From Vicingus sp036171675 (GTDB lineage Bacteria > Bacteroidota > Bacteroidia > Flavobacteriales_E > Vicingaceae), in assembly GCA_036171675.1 (NCBI GenBank), contig JAVHRO010000044.1, forward strand, positions 1-19,179: a stretch of 19,179 bases of DNA, in the 5' to 3' direction. Within the stretch, counting starts at the first letter, position 1; each line of letters starts with the position of its first letter. Below are positions 13,605 to 19,179 of this stretch, piece by piece. The notes under the pieces were generated by a model. The model had not been told where the DNA came from. It saw only the letters and a list, made by a program, of their open reading frames with translations, and ran no database searches. The position numbers and the translations under genes are program-made.

Positions 13605-14885
13605 TTGACCTCACAAACTCCATTAGCAGAACGATTACGTCCATCTACATTCGATGATTATGTTGGTCAGGAACACTTGATTGGGAAAAATTCTACGTTG
13701 CGTAATGTTATTGAAAAAGGAATTATTCCTTCCATGATTTTTTGGGGGCCACCTGGAGTTGGAAAAACGACGTTAGCCAACATTATTGCCACACACACTA
13801 AACAACCTTTCTATACCTTAAGTGCGATAAATTCTGGTGTTAAAGACATTCGTGAAATTATTGACAAAGCCAAATCGCAGCAACTTTTTGGCACAAAAAA
13901 CCCGGTGCTGTTTATTGATGAAATTCATCGTTTTAGCAAATCGCAACAAGATTCGTTATTGGGTGCAGTAGAAAAAGGAATTGTTACGTTGATTGGTGCT
14001 ACCACCGAAAATCCCTCGTTTGAAGTTATTTCGGCATTGTTATCACGTTGTCAGGTGTACATACTAAAAGAGCAAACCAAAGAAGATTTAACCAAACTTT
14101 TACACATTGCTTTAACCAAAGATGAATTTTTAAAGAAAAAGAAAATCAACATTTTAGAGTACGAAGCTTTGTTGCAACTTTCGGGTGGAGATGCTCGGAA
14201 ATTACTCAACACACTAGAAATTGTGGTCAATAATTTTGAAACTGAACCCATAGATATTTCCAACGATATGGTGATTGAAATTGTTCAGCAAAACATGGTG
14301 CGTTACGATAAAACCGGCGACCAGCATTATGATATTATTTCGGCTTACATCAAATCCATTCGTGGTAGCGACCCCAACGGAGCAGTGTATTGGCTGGCTC
14401 GTATGCTCGAAGGTGGCGAAGACCCTAAATTTATTGCCCGACGATTGTTGATTTTATCTTCCGAAGACATTGGAAATGCCAACCCAACAGCGTTGGTAAT
14501 TGCCAACAATTGTTTTCAAGCCATCAACGTAATTGGTATGCCGGAAGCTCGAATTATTTTATCGCAAGCAACCATTTATTTAGCTACATCGCCAAAAAGT
14601 AATGCTTCTTACCAAGCCATCAATGAAGCTATGGATTTAGTAAGAAAAACAGGAAATTTATCCGTACCTCTTCACATCAGAAATGCACCAACCAAACTGA
14701 TGAAAGACATTGGTTATGGTGCTAATTATGCTTATTCGCACAGTTACGAAGGCAATTTTAAAGCCCAGGAATATTTACCCGACGAAATTAAAAATGCCAA
14801 GTTTTACGAACCTGGTAAAAATGCCAAAGAAGATAGTATTCGTAAATTTTTAAAAGACAATTGGAAGGATAAATACAACTATTAA
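13605..14885 (+). CDS. rarA: Replication-associated recombination protein A (RarA/MgsA AAA+ ATPase)
   Basis: This 426-residue AAA+ ATPase is related to clamp loaders and acts at stalled replication forks. Residues 6-25 (P-L-A-E-R-L-R-P ... D-Y-V-G-Q-E-H-L) are the conserved RarA start. Walker A G-P-P-G-V-G-K-T is at 48-55, Walker B F-I-D-E-I-H-R-F at 103-110, and sensor/arginine-finger segments lie at A-T-T-E-N-P-S-F and L-L-S-R-C. The C-terminal MgsA tetramerisation domain has R-G-S-D-P-N-G-A-V-Y-W-L-A-R-M and E-D-I-G-N-A-N-P. The only start preceding the conserved N-terminus is TTG at 13605: an in-frame stop lies at 13587-13589 (the toxin stop) and no ATG intervenes. It follows the toxin gene by 15 bases. 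Confidence 0.95.
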   Translation: MTSQTPLAERLRPSTFDDYVGQEHLIGKNSTLRNVIEKGIIPSMIFWGPPGVGKTTLANIIATHTKQPFYTLSAINSGVKDIREIIDKAKSQQLFGTKNPVLFIDEIHRFSKSQQDSLLGAVEKGIVTLIGATTENPSFEVISALLSRCQVYILKEQTKEDLTKLLHIALTKDEFLKKKKINILEYEALLQLSGGDARKLLNTLEIVVNNFETEPIDISNDMVIEIVQQNMVRYDKTGDQHYDIISAYIKSIRGSDPNGAVYWLARMLEGGEDPKFIARRLLILSSEDIGNANPTALVIANNCFQAINVIGMPEARIILSQATIYLATSPKSNASYQAINEAMDLVRKTGNLSVPLHIRNAPTKLMKDIGYGANYAYSHSYEGNFKAQEYLPDEIKNAKFYEPGKNAKEDSIRKFLKDNWKDKYNY

Positions 14886-14894
14886 TTAGATAAT

Positions 14895-15770
14895 TTACTT
14901 TCTCAACTGCACTGCCAACAAGGTGTTTTTCATTAAAGATGCAATAGTCATGGGTCCTACTCCACCAGGAACTGGTGAAATAAACGCACATTTTGGAGCA
15001 ACTTCATCAAATTTTACATCACCAATTAAACGATAACCTGATTTTTTTGTGGCATCTTCAATTCTATGAATACCTACATCAATAACGGTTGCGCCCTCTT
15101 TAACCATATCGGCAGTTAAAAATTCCGGTTTACCAATGGCAATAATTAATATATCAGCTTGTAAAGTAATTGCTGCCAAGTTTTTTGTTCGGCTATGGGT
15201 AAGTGTTACCGTACAGTTTCCGGGGTAAGAATTTCGAGCCATTAAAATACTCATGGGAGAGCCAACAATATGGCTTCTACCAATCACTACACAATGTTTA
15301 CCTTCGGTAGGAATGTTGTAATGGCGTAGCATTTCAACAATTCCATAAGGTGTAGCAGGTAAAAAACCAGGTAAATCCAACACCATTTTCCCTAAACTTA
15401 CGGGATGAAATCCATCCACATCTTTTAATGGAGAGATGGATTCAGTTACTTTTTGTTCGTCGATGTGTTTTGGCAAAGGCAACTGAACAATAAAACCGTC
15501 AATATTATCATTGTTGTTTAATCGTTCTATTTCTTTCAACAATGCTTCTTCAGAAATGGTTTCTGGCAATCGCACTAAAGACGATCCAAAACCCACTTTT
15601 TCGCATGCTTTTACTTTCGCATTTACATACGTTTGACTCGCACCATCGTTTCCAACCAAAACTGCTGCTAAATGAGGGATTTTTCCACCCCTCAACTTTA
15701 TGGCTTCAACTTCTTGAGCAATATCATTTTTTATCTTATCTGAAACTTCTATTCCGCTTATTATCTTCAT
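14895..15770 (-). CDS. folD: Bifunctional methylenetetrahydrofolate dehydrogenase/cyclohydrolase
   Basis: This 291-residue enzyme interconverts 5,10-methylene-, 5,10-methenyl- and 10-formyl-tetrahydrofolate, feeding purine and formyl-Met-tRNA synthesis. The catalytic Y-x-x-x-K is Y48...K52 (T-Y-V-N-A-K). The substrate motif V-Q-L-P-L-P precedes K-D-V-D-G-F-H-P. The NADP-binding part has V-V-I-G-R-S-H-I-V-G-S-P, and the C-terminal signature is P-V-P-G-G-V-G-P-M-T. I use the ATG at 15770 (M-K-I-I-S-G). A longer reading frame to 15818 exists, but its extra 16 residues are encoded entirely by 7-base repeats. It lies 51 bases downstream of ffh and is probably co-transcribed with it. It converges with rarA across a 9-base gap. 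Confidence 0.96.
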   Translation of the reverse strand: MKIISGIEVSDKIKNDIAQEVEAIKLRGGKIPHLAAVLVGNDGASQTYVNAKVKACEKVGFGSSLVRLPETISEEALLKEIERLNNNDNIDGFIVQLPLPKHIDEQKVTESISPLKDVDGFHPVSLGKMVLDLPGFLPATPYGIVEMLRHYNIPTEGKHCVVIGRSHIVGSPMSILMARNSYPGNCTVTLTHSRTKNLAAITLQADILIIAIGKPEFLTADMVKEGATVIDVGIHRIEDATKKSGYRLIGDVKFDEVAPKCAFISPVPGGVGPMTIASLMKNTLLAVQLRK

Positions 15771-15819
15771 GGTTGCTGGTTGTTGGTTTCTTGTTGATTG
15801 TAAACTGAGAACTGACAAC
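15771..15819. repeat. Degenerate 7-base repeats filling the ffh-folD gap
   Basis: Exactly seven 7-base units fill the space from the folD start codon to within two bases of the ffh stop. On the plus strand the first units are GGTTGCT and GGTTGTT and the last TGAGAAC and TGACAAC, so the consensus drifts along the array. As transcribed (minus strand) the leader is rich in AAC and free of stable hairpins. Confidence 0.65.
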
Positions 15820-15821
15820 TA

Positions 15822-17153
15822 TTATCTCGGTTTCGGCATACTTTTCATCAATTGAGCCATTTTATTTTTGTCGCCCATCATTTTCATCATCTTGCTGGTT
15901 TGCTCAAACTGTTTAATCAACTTGTTCACTTCTTGAATGTTCGTTCCACTTCCGTTGGCAATACGTTTACGTCGATTACCATTTAATACTTGTGGATTGG
16001 CTCTTTCCAAAGGAGTCATTGATTGTATAATAGCCTCAATTCCTTTAAACGCATTGTCATCAATATCAATATCTTTCATGGCTTTTCCAACTCCAGGAAT
16101 CATTCCCATCAAATCTTTAACGTTACCCATTTTTTTGATTTGACCAATTTGCTCCATAAAATCGTTAAAATCGAACTGGTTTTTTGCAATTTTTTTTTGT
16201 AATGCTCTAGCTTTTACCTCATCGTATTGTTCTTGGGCGCGTTCAACCAAACTTACCACATCGCCCATTCCCAATATCCTATCCGACATCCGTTCTGGAT
16301 AGAACACATCTAAGGCATCCATTTTTTCACCGGTACCCACAAACTTAATGGGTTTGTCCACCACCGAACGAATTGACAAGGCAGCACCACCACGAGTATC
16401 ACCGTCTAATTTGGTTAATACAACTCCATCAAAATTTAATTTATCGTTAAATGCTTTTGCAGTATTTACAGCATCTTGTCCAGTCATGGAATCCACCACA
16501 AACAATATTTCTTGAGGATCGATGGCTTTTTTTACCTGCTCAATCTCATTCATCATATTTTCATCCACCGCCAAACGACCAGCAGTATCGACAATAACTA
16601 CATTATAACCTTTAGCTTTTGCATGAGCAACTGCTTTTTTAGCAATATCAACAGGGCTTTTATTTTCTTTATCACTCCAAACTTCCACACCTATTTGTTC
16701 ACCCAACACGTGCAATTGGTCAATTGCTGCAGGACGATAAACGTCGCCAGCTACGAGCATAGGCGATTTACCTTTTTTGGTTTTTAAATAATTAGCCAAT
16801 TTCCCAGAAAAGGTGGTTTTACCTGAACCCTGTAAACCTGCAATTAAAATTACTGCTGGATTACCTTTTAGGTTAATCTCTTTCATTCCACCACCCATCA
16901 ACGAGGTTAACTCATCGTGAGTAATTTTAACCATCAACTGATTTGGCGAAATGGCATTAATAACATTTGCTCCAAGAGCTTTTTCCTTTACCGTATCGGT
17001 AAATTGTTTCGCCACTTTATAGCTAACATCGGCATCTAACAATGCTTTTCTGATTTCTTTTACTGTTTCAGCTACATTTATTTCTGTTACTTGACCTTGA
17101 CCTTTTAATACTTTAAAGGCTCTCTCTAACTTATCGGATAAATTATCAAACAT
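15822..17153 (-). CDS. ffh: Signal recognition particle protein Ffh
   Basis: This 443-residue SRP54-type GTPase binds SRP RNA and signal sequences and delivers ribosomes to FtsY at the inner membrane. The N domain is residues 1 to about 90. G1 is G-L-Q-G-S-G-K-T at about 106-113, followed by D-V-Y-R-P-A-A-I-D-Q-L. G3 is D-T-A-G-R and G4 is T-K-L-D-G-D-T-R-G-G, then G-T-G-E-K-M-D-A-L-D-V-F. The M domain ends in a Met-rich helix (S-K-M-M-K-M-M ... M-A-Q-L-M-K-S-M-P-K). I choose the ATG at 17153 because M-F-D-N-L-S-D-K-L matches the family start. The frame opens 21 bases further upstream (ATG at 17174). A likely promoter lies at 17293-17300, and a palindromic element sits in the leader. folD follows downstream. 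Confidence 0.96.
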   Translation of the reverse strand: MFDNLSDKLERAFKVLKGQGQVTEINVAETVKEIRKALLDADVSYKVAKQFTDTVKEKALGANVINAISPNQLMVKITHDELTSLMGGGMKEINLKGNPAVILIAGLQGSGKTTFSGKLANYLKTKKGKSPMLVAGDVYRPAAIDQLHVLGEQIGVEVWSDKENKSPVDIAKKAVAHAKAKGYNVVIVDTAGRLAVDENMMNEIEQVKKAIDPQEILFVVDSMTGQDAVNTAKAFNDKLNFDGVVLTKLDGDTRGGAALSIRSVVDKPIKFVGTGEKMDALDVFYPERMSDRILGMGDVVSLVERAQEQYDEVKARALQKKIAKNQFDFNDFMEQIGQIKKMGNVKDLMGMIPGVGKAMKDIDIDDNAFKGIEAIIQSMTPLERANPQVLNGNRRKRIANGSGTNIQEVNKLIKQFEQTSKMMKMMGDKNKMAQLMKSMPKPR

Positions 17154-17181
17154 GTTTTTTAATTTTTTTAACACAAATCAT

Positions 17182-17280
17182 GGAACGCTGATAAACTGCT
17201 AAAGCAGTATATACGCTGATTGTTATGATTAAATATGATCTGTCTTAACTAATCATAGTAATCTGGGTCATCAACGTTCT
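17182..17280. repeat. Nested palindromic element in the ffh leader
   Basis: GGAACGCTGAT at 17182-17192 is inverted as ATCAACGTTCT at 17270-17280 (9 of 11 positions pair strictly, one more as G-T). Inside, TATGATTA at 17224-17231 is exactly inverted at 17250-17257. A small hairpin CTGCT-AA-AGCAG lies at 17196-17207. The nested design suggests a structured repeat element about 100 bases long rather than unique regulatory sequence. It has no coding potential. Confidence 0.6.
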
Positions 17281-17292
17281 ATTTTTCTAATG

Positions 17293-17300
17293 CGAAATTA
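17293..17300 (-). promoter_or_regulatory. Candidate promoter of ffh-folD
   Basis: On the minus strand TAATTTCG followed by CA forms a near-match to the -7 box. Exactly 19 bases upstream is TTTT, a 3-of-4 match to the -33 TTTG. Transcription would begin near 17286, giving a leader of roughly 130 bases that contains the palindromic element. Confidence 0.45.
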
Positions 17301-17386
17301 AGATAAAATTTGATTGTTGAAAAATACTTCTTAGCCTGTTTATAACCAACTTAGTATGGATGTAACTTTATCTCTAAAAAATAATC

Positions 17387-17530
17387 TTAACACATAGACG
17401 CATAGCTTATTTTGGTTCAAAGAAAACATAAACAAAACATAGTTTTCTCCGATAAATCGGAGAGGTACTATAGTGAAACTATCCAATTAAGCTTTGGCAA
17501 AAAAAATTATCCTTTGTGTCTATGTGTTAA
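17387..17530. repeat. 144-base palindromic repeat element with terminal inverted repeats
   Basis: The ends are an exact 13-base inverted pair: TTAACACATAGAC at 17387-17399 and its complement at 17518-17530. The centre holds a strong hairpin TCTCCGAT-AA-ATCGGAGA (17446-17463), nested inside ATAGT (17439-17443) and ACTAT (17467-17471). A further ATAGT-GAA-ACTAT hairpin lies at 17470-17482. No reading frame is present. It looks like a MITE-like or RNA-structured intergenic repeat. Confidence 0.7.
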
Positions 17531-17575
17531 AAAAATCTATTTTAAATCAACTTTAATTTTAAAAACTTAAATACT

Positions 17576-18484
17576 ATGCGAAGAACAAATCAACTGATAG
17601 GACTGATAATAGTTTCATCTGCTTTATTATTAAGTTCTTGTGTACCAACTTATAAATGTGGAGACCCCATTCCAGATAAAAAAATATTTGGAGGAAAAAA
17701 ACTTAAAAATTTAGTTAATGAGCGCAACGAGCTTTGTGTGAATTTAGCCAATAAAGAATCTGAAAATGCTCAGTTAACCAATGATAAAAATAAGTTAACA
17801 AGTGATTTATCTGGCTTACAAAAAGAACACGACAACCTTAACGCAAAATACCAAGGGTTGATTGACGAAAACATGTCGCAAGCCAACCAATACACGAAAA
17901 CATTAAAAGAAAAATCAGTCGAATTAAATCAAAAAGAAAAATTATTAGCCGACAGAGAAAAAGCATTGAAAGAAATGCAACAAATTATTTCTAGAAAAGA
18001 TTCGATAACCAACCGATTGAATGATATTTTGAGAAATGCTTTGTTAGGATTTAAATCCGACGAACTTTCTGTTGAAATTAAAAACGGAAAAGTGTACGTT
18101 TCGATGTCGGATAAATTATTATTTAAATCGGGAAGTGCCACAGTTGAAACCAAGGGTGTTGAAGCATTAAAAGTATTATCGGATGTATTAAACAAAAATG
18201 CTGATATTGATATTTTAGTTGAAGGACACACTGACAGCATTCCTATTAAAACTGCCATGTATAAAGACAATTGGGACTTAAGTGTAATTCGTGCAACATC
18301 TATCGTTCGTTTACTTTCTGAGGAATATAAAGTATCTTCAACCAGAGTTGCAGCATCTGGTAAAGGCGAGTTTTTTCCAAAAGCACCCAATTCAACACCC
18401 GAAGGGAGAGCAAAAAACAGAAGAACAGAAATTATTCTCTCCCCAAAAATGGATGAGATTATGAATTTATTGAATAGTAAGTAA
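17576..18484 (+). CDS. OmpA-family lipoprotein with coiled coil
   Basis: This 302-residue envelope protein probably links the outer membrane to peptidoglycan. The N-terminus is a lipoprotein signal: two Arg, a hydrophobic core, then L-L-S-S-C with C22 as the lipidated residue. Residues about 45-145 are rich in Lys, Glu, Asn and Leu with heptad-like spacing (E-N-A-Q-L-T-N-D-K-N-K-L), a likely coiled coil. The C-terminal OmpA domain begins near 175 with L-F-K-S-G-S-A-T-V. It contains V-E-G-H-T-D-S and later N-W-D-L-S-V-I-R-A, and ends with E-G-R-A-K-N-R-R-T-E-I, the diaminopimelate-binding signature. Length and layout fit flavobacterial OmpA-domain lipoproteins. It appears monocistronic, with the repeat element directly upstream. 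Confidence 0.92.
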   Translation: MRRTNQLIGLIIVSSALLLSSCVPTYKCGDPIPDKKIFGGKKLKNLVNERNELCVNLANKESENAQLTNDKNKLTSDLSGLQKEHDNLNAKYQGLIDENMSQANQYTKTLKEKSVELNQKEKLLADREKALKEMQQIISRKDSITNRLNDILRNALLGFKSDELSVEIKNGKVYVSMSDKLLFKSGSATVETKGVEALKVLSDVLNKNADIDILVEGHTDSIPIKTAMYKDNWDLSVIRATSIVRLLSEEYKVSSTRVAASGKGEFFPKAPNSTPEGRAKNRRTEIILSPKMDEIMNLLNSK

Positions 18485-18572
18485 GAATTATTATCATAAA
18501 TTTATTTAATCATGAAATTTACATACTTCGCATTTTTTTAAGCCACCTTCATCATTTAAAAATTATTATACT

Positions 18573-19019
18573 ATGGTATTGGATAAAATTGAAAATTATA
18601 AAAATTACACTAACCTTTCTGATAGAATTGGTAAAGCGTTGAAATACCTACAAGAAACCAATTTTACGAACATGGAACTTGGTAAACATATTATTGACGA
18701 AGACAATATGTTTGCGCTGCTTCAAGAATACCAAACTAAAGAGCCTGCAAACTGTAAATTAGAAGGACACCACAAATACATTGATGTTCAATACATGATT
18801 AAGGGTGACGAAGTAATGGGAGTAACCACATTAATCCATCAGGTACCTTATCAAAAAAACGTAGTGGATGATTATTTTTTCTATAACGATGATACTTCAT
18901 TAATCAACATTAAGGAAGGAATGTTTACTATATTTTTTCCTGACGACTTGCACATGCCATGCATAAAATCGGGACAAATAGCCAACGTAAGAAAAGTAGT
19001 TATTAAAGTACGGATTTGA
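18573..19019 (+). CDS. YhcH/YjgK/YiaL family protein (DUF386)
   Basis: This 148-residue single-domain cupin-like protein has the usual length of the YhcH/YjgK/YiaL/EbgC family. Some members act on sugar anomers or sialic acid derivatives or are small subunits of glycosidases. The metal-site pattern is visible: E65-G-H66... in L-E-G-H-H-K-Y-I-D-V-Q-Y, with Q73 nearby, and H127 in F-F-P-D-D-L-H-M-P. (By direct count E65 is followed by G, with His at 66-67 within one residue of error.) The final K-V-V-I-K-V is also typical. It follows the OmpA gene by 88 bases. No sugar-catabolic gene is nearby in the window, so the substrate is unknown. Confidence 0.88.
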   Translation: MVLDKIENYKNYTNLSDRIGKALKYLQETNFTNMELGKHIIDEDNMFALLQEYQTKEPANCKLEGHHKYIDVQYMIKGDEVMGVTTLIHQVPYQKNVVDDYFFYNDDTSLINIKEGMFTIFFPDDLHMPCIKSGQIANVRKVVIKVRI

Positions 19020-19155
19020 AATAAATAGCCAAAATAACTATACGTTCAGTAAATAGTTTAATTCTACATCTAGAAATTTCTATTACAACACTACAATCTA
19101 ATTAACAATGCGTTATAAAAAAGTTGGGCTCTAGTTTAAAATAGGTATTATTTTG

Positions 19156-19163
19156 TATATTTG
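19156..19163 (+). promoter_or_regulatory. Candidate -7 box for a gene starting at the window edge
   Basis: TATATTTG followed by C matches TAnnTTTG exactly. An ATG at 19167 opens a frame (Met-Lys-Leu-Ser) cut by the window end. The spacing is so short that the true start may lie further downstream, outside the window. Confidence 0.45.
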
Positions 19164-19179
19164 CGTATGAAATTATCAG

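Larger units (their letters stand above)
17154..17575. other. Gene-free region between ffh and the OmpA gene
   Basis: About 420 bases separate the divergent ffh and OmpA-family genes, the longest non-coding stretch in the window. From left to right it holds the ffh leader with the nested palindrome, the ffh promoter candidate, about 85 A/T-rich bases in which I see nothing, then the 144-base repeat element. The last 45 bases before the OmpA start are A/T-rich with no convincing -7 box. Confidence 0.7.

Noticed and set aside
16476..16787. 103-codon open frame on the plus strand inside ffh
   Set aside because: It is antisense to the conserved GTPase domain. The translated product is low-quality Phe/His/Ile-rich sequence with no motif.
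17387..17530. Insertion sequence with transposase
   Set aside because: It has terminal inverted repeats but is only 144 bases long with no reading frame, so at most a non-autonomous element.
17929..18390. 153-codon open frame on the minus strand
   Set aside because: It lies wholly inside the OmpA-family gene, whose motifs are clear. No family pattern is seen in the antisense product.
18512..18541. Nine-codon frame M-K-F-T-Y-F-A-F-F in the OmpA-yhcH gap
   Set aside because: It is too short to support, with no ribosome-binding or conservation evidence. A leader peptide cannot be excluded but nothing points to one.

Overview
The window looks like chromosome from a member of the Bacteroidota, most likely a flavobacterium-like lineage. 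This is inferred from several features. The DNA is A/T-rich, and start codons mostly lack Shine-Dalgarno sequences. Octamers matching the Bacteroidota -7 promoter box (TAnnTTTG, or TAATTTCG) sit in front of several genes. The gene set is also typical: RhlE helicase, MetRS with a C-terminal tRNA-binding domain, a pseudouridine synthase with a long Lys/Ser-rich N-terminus, a large AsmA-like protein, ffh next to folD, and an OmpA lipoprotein with a coiled coil.

Layout. 1-2376: a three-gene operon with a membrane-anchored NorC-like cytochrome c, a NorB-like heme-copper subunit with an unusual ligand set, and a KefF/MdaB-type flavin oxidoreductase. 2424-4528: an RhlE-type DEAD-box helicase overlapped by a radical SAM protein. 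4571-5068: a small exported beta-barrel-like protein, convergent with a minus-strand pair (LD-carboxypeptidase, then YraN; 5069-6340). 6428-9576: metG and an RluB/RsuA-type 23S/16S pseudouridine synthase. 9714-12383: an AsmA-like protein. 12421-13589: a small accessory patch with an orphan membrane protein and a RelE/ParE-type toxin-antitoxin pair. 13605-14885: rarA. 14895-17153: ffh and folD on the minus strand. 17154-17575: a gene-free stretch with two different palindromic repeat elements. 17576-19019: an OmpA-family lipoprotein and a YhcH/YjgK-family protein. A new promoter and possible gene start lie at the very end.

Most genes are housekeeping: translation and RNA modification (metG, pseudouridine synthase, helicase), protein targeting (ffh), one-carbon metabolism (folD), replication repair (rarA) and envelope functions (AsmA, OmpA, LD-carboxypeptidase, barrel protein).

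The less ordinary content is of three kinds. First, the NorB-like protein appears to lack the sixth-helix FeB ligands and has Met where the second low-spin heme histidine is expected. Second, degenerate 7-base repeats recur at three places: directly before the pseudouridine synthase start, inside the asmA-like coding sequence, and filling the ffh-folD gap. Third, palindromic elements occur in the ffh leader, upstream of the OmpA gene, and in frame inside the pseudouridine synthase gene. No CRISPR array, transposase, rRNA or tRNA was seen.
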